From Todiramphus chloris collaris (Eukaryota; Chordata; Aves; Coraciiformes; Alcedinidae), in NCBI GenBank assembly GCA_025345505.1, contig JANVCC010000076.1, forward strand, positions 6,063,577 through 6,127,576: a stretch of 64,000 nucleotides of DNA. Reading direction: 5' to 3'. Numbering within the stretch: the first letter of the stretch is position 1; the number at the start of each line of letters is the position of its first letter. Below, one piece after another: positions 25,733-37,268 of this stretch. The notes beneath the pieces were generated by a model. It had not been told where the DNA came from. It did no database searches and worked only from the letters and a program-made list of their open reading frames with translations. The translations under genes and the position numbers were made by a program.

Positions 25733-26203
25733 GCGCTGCCCAGCGCACCGTTCCATGGCGGGGGGTGCTCCCGCTCCGCCCTCCACCGGCTACTCGCCCC
25801 TGGCACCAGCGAGCCACCGTCCGCCCTCAAAAGAGCCCCTTTGCCGGCCCTTTTTGTGGCGACCACCCCTCCCCAGGGCAGATCTAACCCCATGGCGCCG
25901 GTCTCCCGGCGAGCGCGCGCCCTGACGTGCGAGCTGCTGTGCCCCGCGCGCCCTCTCCGCGCCCCGCGTGACGCCACGCGCCGCTTGTTCGCTCGGCGCT
26001 GCCCGGGGCTGCTTTTGTGACGGGGGGGGGGGTGTGTTGGTCTCGCCTGTTATCGCGGTTATGCCTCGTTATAAATTAATTGCAGCTACATTAAAATCAA
26101 GCAATTCTGCCCGTGTTGCAGGCACAGGGTTACTTACAGCAAAATATCTCTGCCCGTGTTATTATTTGGAATTATCCAGATAATTCTGGATTTGTATAAG
26201 AAA

Positions 26204-26246
26204 GATGGATGGATGGATGGATGGATGGATGGATGGATGGATGGAT
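26204..26246 (+). repeat. (GATG)n microsatellite
   Basis: About 10.75 perfect copies of GATG in 43 bases. Perfect tetranucleotide arrays of this length are usually polymorphic. The open frames through it (Met-Asp-Gly-Trp repeats) are artefacts of the repeat. Confidence 0.97.
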
Positions 26247-28301
26247 CACTAAGATGCCCAGACAATTGCATATACTTCTAAGAGCATATTCTGTCAGCTT
26301 CCGCCTTAAAAATTTCTGCTATTTTCTGCCTCCCTTCTGCTTTGTATCCCCCATAGCACAAGAAATGGACATGTTAAATCATGCTTGTACCAAAAGGGGC
26401 AGGTTATTTCTTTTAGTGAATGAAAGGAGAGGAGGTGAGAGAGGCGTGCGTGAATGAATGGCATGGCTCACATCTGAGGAAGGCACTGGGAACGGCAGCA
26501 GCTAAATGCACTCTGAGCGGACAATGGATGTGAACAGAAAGAACACGGATTTCCTGACTGCCTCCCTACCCGCCCACCCCTGCCCACCCGTGGACAGCAG
26601 CAGCATTCTCTCCGGGTCATGTGCAGGGATACCAATCAAAGGATGAGAGGCCCTCCCAGGATGAAAGATTTCTATCATCTAGGATTTATCCGGTAGGCAG
26701 TAAAGTGCTTTTAAATCCTTTAAATCTGTAGACATGAAGGTGAGTGTCAGGAAAGTTGAACTGGGAAAACACCATCAAGAACACAGATAACTGAAAGCTG
26801 ATTAATTTAGTGGGAACCTTTCATACCAGAGTCTATGAATTAAAGACAGGGGAAACAAAGATAAACAACAACAGAATAAAGTTCAGGCAAGTAGAGGGGT
26901 TGGGGATAGGGAACATGTATTTTTCACTTAGCACTTGAAACTTTGTGATGTTCAGAATGAGATGCACTTCATTTGATGCAGACCTTCGGTCCCTACCAAA
27001 GGGAGACACGTGAAGTGTTAGCTGATGCAAATGTAATTGTACAGCTTTATGGAAGGCAGTGAGCACACAAAATGTCAACTTTCTGGCTTTCTCTTTTCTT
27101 CTGTTTAACTAAAAGTTGTATGTATCAGATAACAACCCAATTTGTCCTTTAATAATACAAGAGAGGCAATTTTTCCCCCAGAGTTACCATTTTGGTTCTG
27201 ATTCTTCTTCTGTGACTGTCCAGTCAGATAGATAACTGTGACTATAACCGTTTTATATCACATAAATATGTATTTGTAACTAGAGGCAGAAGACTTTTTA
27301 AGTTATACCATGGGCAGCACCATGATAAACTTCATTCTCTGCTTTGACCCAAGCATGTCTGTGCCTTGGCTGTCTGAATTAGATGAAAAGGAAGAGCTAT
27401 CCCTGAATTATTCTTAAGAATAAGACAGGCACCTATAATTATGCATAGCAGAGAGTAAGACCTAAATAAATAGACAGACAAAGTCCATACATTTCTTGGC
27501 TTTGCTTCTGTAAGGAATATCAGATACTACAGTGATGGACATGTATCTATCAGGCAACTACTAGATCACCACAATCACCTTCCAGTCTGCCAAACTGGAT
27601 TAACTTTCTTTCCTGATTTACTTAGGCCTGATTATGAACAGAACCCCTGTGATGAAAGGTTCATACTCCGCTATTCTTCTACCCCTGCACAAACTTTTCA
27701 AGGCAAATGATAGTCCTCCAGTGCAATCACAGGAATATGGTAAAGCAGTGATTAGGGAACACTGATGGAAACACAGGTTGTTTTTCATCTATTATTCACC
27801 CAGGATTGTGAGGTAGCCTACCATTTTTAATTTTACGTATCCTATTTTCTCAGAAGATGGCAAAGACCAAGACCTATGACACTTATCCTGGAATAGGGAC
27901 TCTGAAACTGAGACACTCATATAGAATTTTACTGTTAATCTGTAAATACCATGTTAAGTCTCCATGGGTTAGTCAAAACCTCATCTTTTCTGCCAGTTGT
28001 GTCAATCTCTGTGAAGAAAAGACTTGCCTATCAGAAATCCTAGGAGAAGAGGGAAACAGGGAAGTAAAACCCATTTCTTTGTTCTCAATGGTTACTAGAT
28101 GAAAGCAGTTTGCAGCCACTGCTGACTTGATTTAGAGTGGCTTTTGGAAAGACCTAGCGTTAAAATCTGTGTTACCTCATTACAAATACTGTAAATCATG
28201 CACCTGTAAGTGGAACAATGGATTTGTTTCCTATGATATAAAGAGACTTAGATAATTAGCATAGTTGTGAGAAAAATATGATTAACTGTTTGGGGTTTTT
28301 T

Positions 28302-28322
28302 TGTGTGTATATATATATATGT
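28302..28322 (+). repeat. Compound TG/TA dinucleotide repeat
   Basis: Four TG-like units followed by about seven TA units. A short, low-complexity tract. Confidence 0.8.
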
Positions 28323-28890
28323 AGGTGTCTTGCTTGAGTGACACATTTGAATTTTATTTAAATTTCATATGGAAATATAATGCGGTGTCCATTGTAGTTT
28401 TCTGCTTTTGAAATGTCTCTGCTCTCCTCAGAGTTAAGGAACATAAACAAAGAAATCCAGCCTAGCTTTGCATAACAGCACAAGCCCTTTATACAGTAAA
28501 TTGCCATGTGTCTTTTCTATACGCAGTATGCTCAAAACCAAGGAATTTGTATGTTACATTTGAATAATGGGCCAAAATAAGATAATTCCTCTTTGCTGAC
28601 AGAAACACATTAGCCACTAGCACCCATAACCATTCTTCAGTACAGAAACGTGTTTTTTAAAGTAGGGATAATTGCAAAACAGCTAACTAGAAAGAAAAAT
28701 CAGTTCCAAAAAACATCACATCTGATTGATGTACTTGACAAGTGGGTAATAAAATTAGGTTCTGCTCAGAACAATTTGAAATAATTGATTCAGTTTATGA
28801 CTTCGACCAAAATATGCAATAATGCAACATTCTTTCACAGTTGTGCTATAATTGTTCATATTACTAAGGGAACGAGAAAGAGGGGGAGAT

Positions 28891-28954
28891 GCCTATTAGA
28901 CAGAGTTTCGTTATGAAAATGGGCCTATTAGACCCAGTTTTGTTATGAAAATGG
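28891..28954 (+). repeat. 32-bp tandem duplication
   Basis: Two adjacent 32-base units, each starting GCCTATTAGA and ending TTATGAAAATGG, differ at three positions. A third, strongly decayed unit may start at 28954 (GCTGATTAGA). It does not match any element I recognise. Confidence 0.9.
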
Positions 28955-31783
28955 CTGATTAGAGAATCTGGATGGGATATTTGAAATATCACATCCTCTG
29001 CAATGCCCACGGACTCCATGTGTTACATATCCAGTACGCATAATACCAGTGACTCCTGGGGACCTAATTGTGTACAGAGTTTTACTGAAGCCTCTGATTC
29101 TATATCTGCCATCCATCGTGGATAAAAATGACATCACTGAAATGCTTGATTTCCTCCCCAGTGTCTCTCCAAGGCTGCTGAGACCAAATGATATGCTTGA
29201 TTTGACAGTTTTCAGGCTCTGTGCCTGGAGACAGATTATAATCCTTACAAAAGGTCCTTAACTCAATGGTTCACTTCGCTTCTAAGTGAAAAGACAGTGA
29301 AGTTGTTTGACTGGCAAAACCCGACAGAGCTGACCCTTGTGTGGGCATGTACAGCTGAGGATCTGATGCTCTTTTCTGGGTGTGAATGCTGTCTACCTCC
29401 CTGCTGTGTGTTGCTGTGGCACATAAATCACTCCAAACCCCCTGTTGGGGGGGGACACAGAATGGGACAAGGAGCAGCTCAGGCAATGGCTACATACATC
29501 TCTCTACATACAAAAAGATGCAGAAGTCTGTAGGTAGAGAACTGGCCTAAAGAGGAACATAATTAACCTCTTCACAGCTAGGCTGTGACAGCAAGCAGCA
29601 GGCTATGAAGGCATTGTTGGATCCAAGAGAACACTTTGTTTCTTGCAGTAAATAGGTAGCACAAAAAAAAAAAGAACCCAAAAAAATATCCAGAGAGAAA
29701 CAACAGTGTGAATATCTTAGTTCAGTCAACTAACTTAAAAATGTGATTTTTTTGTCCAGAAGCAACTCATTAGCTGCAGCCTAAAGCTGCAGTAAATCTC
29801 AGTAAATCTTAGGAACAATTGAATGATTTCATATTATAAAAAGCTTGTTATAATAAATGGACATTTTAAGTGCCAGGAAAATAGTACCTTGAAGCAAAAT
29901 CTTGTAAGGAGATGCACACACTTCCAATTACATGCTGTCTTGACCACTTCTGCATGTATTCAGTTGCTTAGCACCACTGCATATACTCAAATTCTCAGCA
30001 GGAGAGTTTATAATTCTCAGCAGAAACATTTCCCTGATTAGGAAAAATAAGGGTTAGAAAAGTACAAAGAAATGTTTTCAGGATATGTTAAAGGTGATAG
30101 AATGCTGGGGAATGACACAATCCCCTTAAGTCTTCAGAGTAGGATTTATTCCGCAAGACAAAATACAGCTTTTTGAAGTTCTCTCCTTTTCCCAATGATA
30201 ACTTGCACAGAAAGAATGAGATTAAATATTTTCCGTGGAAAGTGGAAAGTCAGCTCTATTAACAGGGTTTATAATTTATTCTGTCTAAACATTGTGAAAT
30301 ATTGTACTATAGCAGGAGAGTGCCTTGTTTTGTTTCATTTAACTGAGTATCAATAAATAGCTCTTTTTGACACATCATCTTTCACCAGGTGCTTGCTAGG
30401 TGTTCGTTAAATAACAGCTTTATTTATTTATTTGCCCTGACTGAAACATTAGTTCCTGTGAAGAAACCTTAAATCAGGGATTATAAGCACATGTGGCATA
30501 GGGCAGTTATTCCTATGCCTTTAGATAACTCAGTGTGCATATGGAGTTGAAGAGTGCTGGAAAGAGAGAACAGAATGAAAGATCTGGATACACACACTGA
30601 CTGCTTGCTCTTTACTGAGGCATAACTGCTAGTGGCTTTGCTGGAAGCCTCTAAGTAAAGATTGAAAAGGCTTAAGTCGTGGGTCAACGGGAAAGAGGTA
30701 AGATCTTTAAGCAGGTCACAACATTACCTCTTTCCAAGTTTCAGTGCATATGGATCTGAAGCATCTCTGCTTTACCAGGTGCAGGTTCTGTAAGATTATT
30801 TGCGAGGAAGGAAACACCTCAGATAAGATGCTTTGGCTCATCACTGTTTTGAGCTTAGTCTTGTTTTCAAATAGATCTTCAGAAGGATTTGTATTATCTC
30901 CCCAGCCTGCATCTCTAATCTCCTAAATCCAAAATACAGAAATTTAAAATGCTGGGTCAGTGTCGCTCTGGAGCATGCAGAGAAAGGGACACAGGACCTA
31001 TCCCAGCACCTGATCTTAGCTGTGATGGGTCCAGAAGAAACCAGATGAGGAAGAGCTAGATGGAACAGCAGCTCTGTCCCTGTTTTTTTCTTGACAGTGC
31101 TGTCTGCTATCACAGGGCAGGCAAATCTTAAGGCATTGTCCCTTTTTGCTGGATGCTGTAGATGCCTCCATGCTCAGGTTGGTCAACTGCTCTCAGTTGA
31201 CCAACTTCCCCCAGGAACTGAATAAACACCTTGCTTGCCTCAGTGGACTCCCTAGAGGCAGCAGGATGGCTGAAAGTCTGGCCATTTTCCAGTCATTTTT
31301 CTCACTGAAACCATAAGGATTTGAAATGCTGACACTCACATGTTTTAAAGATTTTTATCCTTCATAAGTAGAATCAGCAAACAGAAAGGAACTCTTCTTC
31401 AGTATGTACCAGAAGTTTGGCTCTCTGTGGGGGGTGTGAAATACTTGTGTGTTCAGAGACCTGCACTAAGTTACTGTATGTCAAATAAAAGCATAGTCAC
31501 AGAGCAGAGGCTTTTCTGCATTTTGCTCTCAAGGCTCTGATCCAGAAACACAGGCACTTAATTTTACATGTGTACATGTCATTTCCATTGACAGCCACAA
31601 AACAAATCATGTCTTCAGTGTACTGGTATGTTTTCTGGCTTGCAGTGTACATTTGATTGAACAGCTGTGGCAGGCTATTTTATCAGATGAAGGAAAAGAA
31701 AGATTCTTGCAGAACACAGTAGTGTATAGAAAACAACTGACATTCAGAGGAAAAAAAAAATGCCAGAAATAATTCACTTTAGA

Positions 31784-32322
31784 GAATCATAGAGTCATGG
31801 AATCACATTTAGACTGGAAAAGACCTTTAAGATCGAGTCCAGCGGTTAAACCAGCACTGCCAGGTCACCACTAAACCATGTCCCTCAGCACCACATCTAC
31901 ATGGCTTTTAAATATCTCCGGGATGATGACTCCACCACTGCCCTGGACAGCCTGTTCCAGGGACCGACAAACCTTTTGGGGAGGAGATACTTCCTCATGT
32001 CCAACCTAAACCTCCCCTGGTGCAACTTGAGGCCATTTCCTCTTGTCCTATTGCTTGTTCCTTGGGAGAATGGACTGACCCCCACCCTGCTCCAAACTCC
32101 TTTCAGGGAGTTGTTGAGAGCAAGAAGGTCTCCCCCCGAGCCTCCTTTTCTCCAGGCTAAACAACCCCAGGGCCCCCAGCTGCTATTCCTAAAACTTGTG
32201 CTCTAGACCCTTCACCAGCTTCATTGCTCTTCTTTGGACACACACCAGCATCTCATTGTCCTTCTTGGAGTGAGGGGACCCCAAACCGAACCCATTATTC
32301 AAGACTCTGGGCACTATACAGT
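31784..32322 (-). mobile_element. CR1 LINE of a distinct subfamily (CR1-X/Y-like)
   Basis: Minus-strand copy beginning GAATCATAGAGTCATGGAAT. The complement gives a 3' UTR of the kind TGGTTTAGTGGTGACCTGGC and an ORF2 end reading [20 protein letters not shown] and [13 protein letters not shown]. These differ from the [16 protein letters not shown] copies but agree with the copy at 45.2-46.0 kb (QGRFRLDIRKNFFPERAV). The frame is interrupted and the 5' truncation lies near 32322. The subfamily name is from memory; membership of CR1 is certain. Confidence 0.92.
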
Positions 32323-35300
32323 CATTTTAATACCTATCCACACAAAGCAGATTAATGATTTTACTAGCACTCTGCTTTGTCTCAAAGGCAGAAAAAAAAT
32401 AACTGCATTCCACAACCCATGCTAATTTCTCGTCCTAATTAAACCATTAGAATAGTAAATGTTCATTCTAAGCTTTTCTTAAACAGAACTGTTGGAAGAG
32501 AGCTTGCACTGTATTTCCTCTGGGATCTACAATATTTTAAGTGCCTCATTTTTTTGAGGCTCTGTGAGGGCTGTTTCTTATTGCACAGTTTCTACTTGTT
32601 TACTGTGAGTGAGAAATGTGTCAAACCGTGTACACAATTCTCTTTATCTTGTGACAAAAGGAACCATCCTGGTCTTACTGAAGATAATGGAAAACCTTTC
32701 ACTAACTTAAAATGGAGCTGGACCTGTTCAAGAATTACATGAGACTTTTGGAAGCTTGTTTTTAATTTTGCAGTTCTTGGTTACATTAAATAGAGTCAAG
32801 AAAAAAATAGACTTGGGTTGGGTGGGTGGAAATGTAGCCTGCAGCAAAGGGTTGATGTTTGGATTTGTTCAACATTTTAGTTGCAATTTTGGTGCATGAT
32901 GTCAATTTGATTAAAGTCTGCACACAGTTATTCAGGAATAAGTGGATAACAGTACATTTTCTGTGAAAACTGAGGGTATAAGAAACAGCAGGAGCACAGC
33001 ACGAAGATTACAAAAAGAAGTGAAGTGGACTGTTAACAGCTAATTAGAGTCATCAACTGAGCACTTTCAGTTTGCATAACTGGAGGCATTATGCCATCGA
33101 ACAGGGATGTGCATGGAATGTTTCTTTAGTTTCTGGGAACATCAATACTGAAAAGTTACTGAGAAGTATTTCAAGAGGGAGAACAAAAATTACCAGAGGT
33201 CATGGATCAATGTAACAGGCTATCTGGACATATGTATGAAAGATTCACATGAACAGGTTGGATAAACATTGGCTAAAACAGAAATATGTTAATAATCTAT
33301 CTGTTTGGAAAAAAGAAGCTCAATTAGCTAATTTTGAATCTAATGGTAAAGTAAAATTTCCATTTAGACTCATATATTTTCTCCTTCTTTTCAGTTTCAC
33401 TTCCATCTTTTTACTTTTTTAAGCAGTTCTTTTACCCTTAGCAAAATCAGCAGTCTCCTTTAATTACAGTGTCACAAATAGGCCTTGCTGTCACCTGTCT
33501 GAGCTGGACAAATCAGAGTAATGATTTCTTCAGTTAATTCCTCTTTGAATTAGAGCAATGTTTTAAAGGTAAAATATCTATATTTGATTAAAAATTTTGC
33601 TATGTAGAATTTACAAATCACAGAACACTCTTACAATGGTTAATTATTACCATCATGAAATGAAACAAAACACAAAAATGATTAAAGTAAATAGTTTCAG
33701 AGTCAACCAATGGACTCAAACTAGGACCATGAAGCTCTTCAGTTTTCATTTATATTTCCCACATGAATACATATTGACTGTAAGTTAATGCAGAAGTCCT
33801 GTCTTTAATAAGGTAAGCAGAGAGAGCATCCCAAGACTTGGATTATAAGGAATATTCTTCAATCTTCTATTTGTTCCTGAAGCTCTAAGTATCACCTCTT
33901 CTGGACTGTGGATACAGTTCTTCTGTAGCAAGTCTATCACTGACAGCACAAAACTAATAAACCCACCTCCTAACCTGGTTATATGTCCAAGAAATAGAGT
34001 AGCCCTTTTAGTCACACCATGACAGGGAAAGTTTGCCTTCCATCTGGTTACCTCCCAGGGGCCTGTCTTGCTCCTTCCACTGTCATTGCTTTCCAGGTCA
34101 GGTTACACTACTCCCCAGGCACAGCTTGATTTTTTTTTTTTAAACACTGAAAACATACATTTAGGTTTGATCACATTGAGGTATATATTTGCTAGTCTCT
34201 AGCTTACCAATCCACCCACATCTTCCTGTGGTTTTGAGACATCATCTGGAGTATCATTCCCACAATTCTTGTACTGTTTATATACTTTTATCAGTCATCG
34301 TCTCCTCCTTTGAGGTCATTTCCCGCAGCAGTAAACTGCACATGGTCAAGAGTATACCCTGAGAATCCTGCTGGGGATCATGTCTAAGGAAGGTTCAGTA
34401 CACACAGGGTAAGCTGTGCTGACTTTTGTATGGTTTGAGTTTCTTCTTATGATGCCCGGACAGACAACTTTGGGGAATCTATCTCACTGGTAGTTCTCTA
34501 CCAGTCTCTACTCTTAAATGAACATATAGCATGACCTCACTCTTCCCTGAAGTCTTTTCTGGGAAGAAAACAAAATGAAAAGCACACAATGTAACAGAGG
34601 AAAGTCACTATTCAGTTGCACAACATGGGCATTTAGATTTAAAATTACTGAATGCTACAGCAGGGTTCTGGAAGTCCCTTTCCCAATCCATTGTTCACTG
34701 CAGCATCCTCTTCAGTGGGGCTGGGGAAAACAGACCTCAGTTTAGACAAGTTGAGAGCTCTGCTGCCTGCATTTTCAATTATTCATTTGGATGTTAGAAT
34801 TAAAGAGGGGTAAACCGGGTAAGGCTTGACTTGTAAGCTCTAGGGCTGCCAGTCTTAACACTTTTCACCAGCAATAAATTAGCTTAGGGAAAGAAAAAAA
34901 ACAACAGTAGTGTCACTTTAAATATAAAAAGTTATAACATGCTGCTCTTTGGTATTAAATTCTAACAGTGCAGCAGATTACAATAATAAAATGACAAAGA
35001 AAAACACACTTTACACTTTTCAGGCACAAAGAAAGCATTGATCAAACATAATACGCACAGCAGAACAGAGAACAGGGTTCTTTTTAAAAATAAAGGTTAG
35101 CTAAAAACATTTAAAAGGCTTTACACACAAAAAGCCCCTACAGGGTGGGCTTTCTGAATAATGATTCAAAACACTATCACAAAAGAATACAATTCATTAT
35201 TATGGCTTTTATCAAGATGACTTCTCACATAGCTCTCCAAATGAATTCAATCTTGGGAGCTAATCCTCCTGCTGACAAGTGAGTTTATACTATTTGGACC

Positions 35301-37052
35301 TCCAGATATTGAGGCTGGATGATGGAGGCTGGATCAAGAAAACCTCGGTCAATCAAAACCCTTCATTGCTCCCTGGACAACTCCCTCAGTGTCACTGCAT
35401 GAGGTGCAAACCAAATGCTTTTAAATAACTTTCCCAGAGTTTTTTTGCAGGTTTTTCTGAAGGGTTAGATGCTGCAGTTGGCCTGAACACAGAAAAGCCT
35501 GGCTAAATATTGAGCTCAACAAGAATTAAGATTTCTGAATAATTTAATTACCTATATACTTTTTATTGTTATGCAGTTATTGAATAGATCTATCTATGAA
35601 ATACTGAATTGTATCAGGAACTACTCCTAAAGTCTGCCACTGCTAATTAATACCTTATCAACCTCAAAAGAATTAGTTCTTCAGTTAGGAACGGCAAGCA
35701 AAACCTTGAAAATGCTTTTTTGGGACTACAGCATCACCCGAATATTGAAGGAAGCTTGTTCCACTAAGCTAACCCCATCTCAGGTAAAGCAACCACACTG
35801 TAAAATAACATCAGGGCTACAGGAAGTGTCTGGATGAGCAATGGATTGTTCATACTCACTAGGTATGTAGACTGTGTCTCCATTAGAATAGCAACCTCTA
35901 TTTGAAGCACTATCAGGTAAGGGTTTCCATATGTAGACAGGATTCAAGTGCATACGAATGCCCAAGTCACAATCAAATATTCTCTGCAGTGCAAACAAGC
36001 CTCTGTCTGACCTGATCCTCTGTACCCATTCCACAAAATGAAAATATTGCAAGAAAGGTATCTTAACAGGTTTTACAGACAAATGTTTTGTTTATCCTGC
36101 TGTTCTTTATCCTAATTTTCATACTACAATTTCCAGCTAGACCCAAAAAGTGAAGGCTGGAAGAATACATTAAAAAGTGATTAGAAATATCCTAAAGACT
36201 TCTCCTATTTCAGCCCAGTTTTGGATCACGTGTCTGTGGGAAATCATTTTGACACACAGGTTTCCTTTGTATACCTAATAAGGTGTTTCACTGTTCCCTG
36301 GACATATTACCTCATTTCAAGGGTTTTCACATTAGTAAAACATACTTTTCTACCCCCCCCCCCCCATCCGACCTCGGATTAAGTTCTAAAAATGTTGCTG
36401 TGTAATAGGAATAGGAAGATCACAACAACCTTGTAGTCGACCCTTTGATCATAGCCCAATCCTAATACATAGAGAAGGAAACCAGTATCAGTGAGTGTCC
36501 TGTTTCTGGCTTCTGAAATGAAATTGTATGGCATTAAGGCACAAGACTCTCTTGATATAAAATTAGTCCTTGCAGCTGTTTCCAACCTTTTGATCTATTC
36601 TTGCATTTTTCAGTGTCCCTTTCTTTCCAAACCGCATGCCATTTGTGGGCCTTAAGAGTCTGCAGGGTGTAGCAGGGACACTGCTCCTATTCAAGACTTC
36701 TTTAATCGTCTTGTCTAGCATTAACAATGTGAAGAAACAAGACCTCTGAATCCATGCTGTAAGCATGAAATAAGTGGCATTTTTCTGCACACCTTAGGTC
36801 AGAGATGTAGCTGAGCTGTTGCAACTGCACTGTGTACACACAGCGAGTCTGTTGTGGAGAAGTGAATGCTATCTAGCAGTGCAAAGGGAGATTTTTTTGA
36901 TTGTTTGCTTTTCTCCTAGCATCCTATGTAATTCCAGGTTTGTGACTGATGAATTCAGTAAAGGGACAAGAGTTTCTGCTCACAATGCTGCTGAACTTTC
37001 TCCAGCCAAGGAATGATGTTCACTCCCTATATTACTACAGTTACTATAGGAG
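32323..37052. other. Gene-free AT-rich stretch
   Basis: No gene is supported in 4.7 kb. Apart from a C13 run (36353-36365) I see only unique AT-rich sequence. Confidence 0.5.
36353..36365 (+). repeat. C13 homopolymer
   Basis: Thirteen consecutive C bases, rare in such AT-rich surroundings. This length is also prone to sequencing error, so the true count may differ. Confidence 0.85.
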
Positions 37053-37268
37053 TTAAAGTCTTCACTGTGAGGGTGGTGAGACACTAGCACAGGTTTCCCA
37101 GGGAAGGTGTGGATGTTCCATCACTGGATGTGTTCAAGACCAGACTGGATGGGTCTTTCAGCAACCTGGTCTAGTGGGAGGTGTCCCCGCCCATGGCAGG
37201 GGGGTTGGAAATAGATAAGCTTTAAGGTCTTTGAGGTCCAACCCAAATCATTCTATGATTCTATGATG
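37053..37268 (+). mobile_element. CR1 LINE, short 3' fragment
   Basis: Plus-strand copy beginning within the [12 protein letters not shown] block of ORF2 (GTCTTCACTGTGAGGGTGGT at 37058-37077). It runs through the VVDVPSLDVFKTRLDGSFSNL-equivalent region, the GGAGGTGTCCCCGCCCATGG 3' UTR block and an intact ATTCTATGATTCTATG tail ending at about 37266. It is strongly 5'-truncated. Confidence 0.95.

Larger units (their letters stand above)
23446..26032 (-). mobile_element. CR1 LINE with ORF1 and 5' leader, internally deleted
   Basis: A long minus-strand CR1. From its 3' end (left) it holds the CACAGAATTGTTGGAGTTGG terminus, the 3' half of ORF2 reverse transcriptase (to about 24450), a direct join to the end of ORF1, most of ORF1 (24545-25486), and then a GC-rich leader up to about 26032. 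A full CR1 is roughly 4.5 kb with endonuclease and RT in ORF2. Here the endonuclease and the N-terminal half of the RT are missing, although both ends of the element are kept. Ordinary CR1 copies lose only the 5' end, so this is an internal deletion. Numerous stops and shifts show it is old and inactive. The right-hand boundary is uncertain; I place it at the G-run at 26022-26032. Confidence 0.85.
25490..26035 (-). promoter_or_regulatory. CpG island, probable CR1 5' leader/promoter
   Basis: A sharply bounded GC- and CpG-rich block in otherwise AT-rich DNA. It lies immediately upstream of the CR1 ORF1 start on the minus strand, so the simplest reading is the 5' UTR with internal promoter of that CR1; CR1 subfamilies are known to differ in their 5' UTRs. 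Visible elements are CCGCCC GC-boxes (25776-25781, 25821-25826), three TGACG half-sites of CRE/ATF type (25923, 25969, 26018), a G10 run at 25498-25507, a G11 run at 26022-26032 and three tandem repeats listed separately. It could alternatively be a host promoter next to or captured by the CR1. No TATA box is evident. Confidence 0.6.
26036..31783. other. Gene-free stretch
   Basis: No gene is supported in 5.7 kb. It contains a (GATG)n microsatellite, a TG/TA repeat, a 32-bp tandem duplication, a short hairpin at 26175-26190 (TCCAGA-TAAT-TCTGGA), a repeated CTGCCCGTGTT element (near 26109 and 26151) and a C5-TGTT-G8 hairpin at 29438-29454. The remainder is unique AT-rich sequence. Confidence 0.5.

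Noticed and set aside
25192..25887. 231-residue plus-strand open frame across the CpG island, and overlapping frames on both strands
   Set aside because: GC-rich DNA lacks stop codons by composition. The frame runs antisense through CR1 ORF1 and through the tandem repeats, and has no recognisable domain.
25660..25977. Minus-strand frame with Ala-Arg-Glu-Ala repeats
   Set aside because: The repeat is just the 12-bp tandem array read in frame within the CpG-rich leader. There is no homology or codon signal to support a protein.
26209..26457. Frame starting with Met-Asp-Gly-Trp repeats
   Set aside because: It is the translation of the (GATG)n microsatellite.
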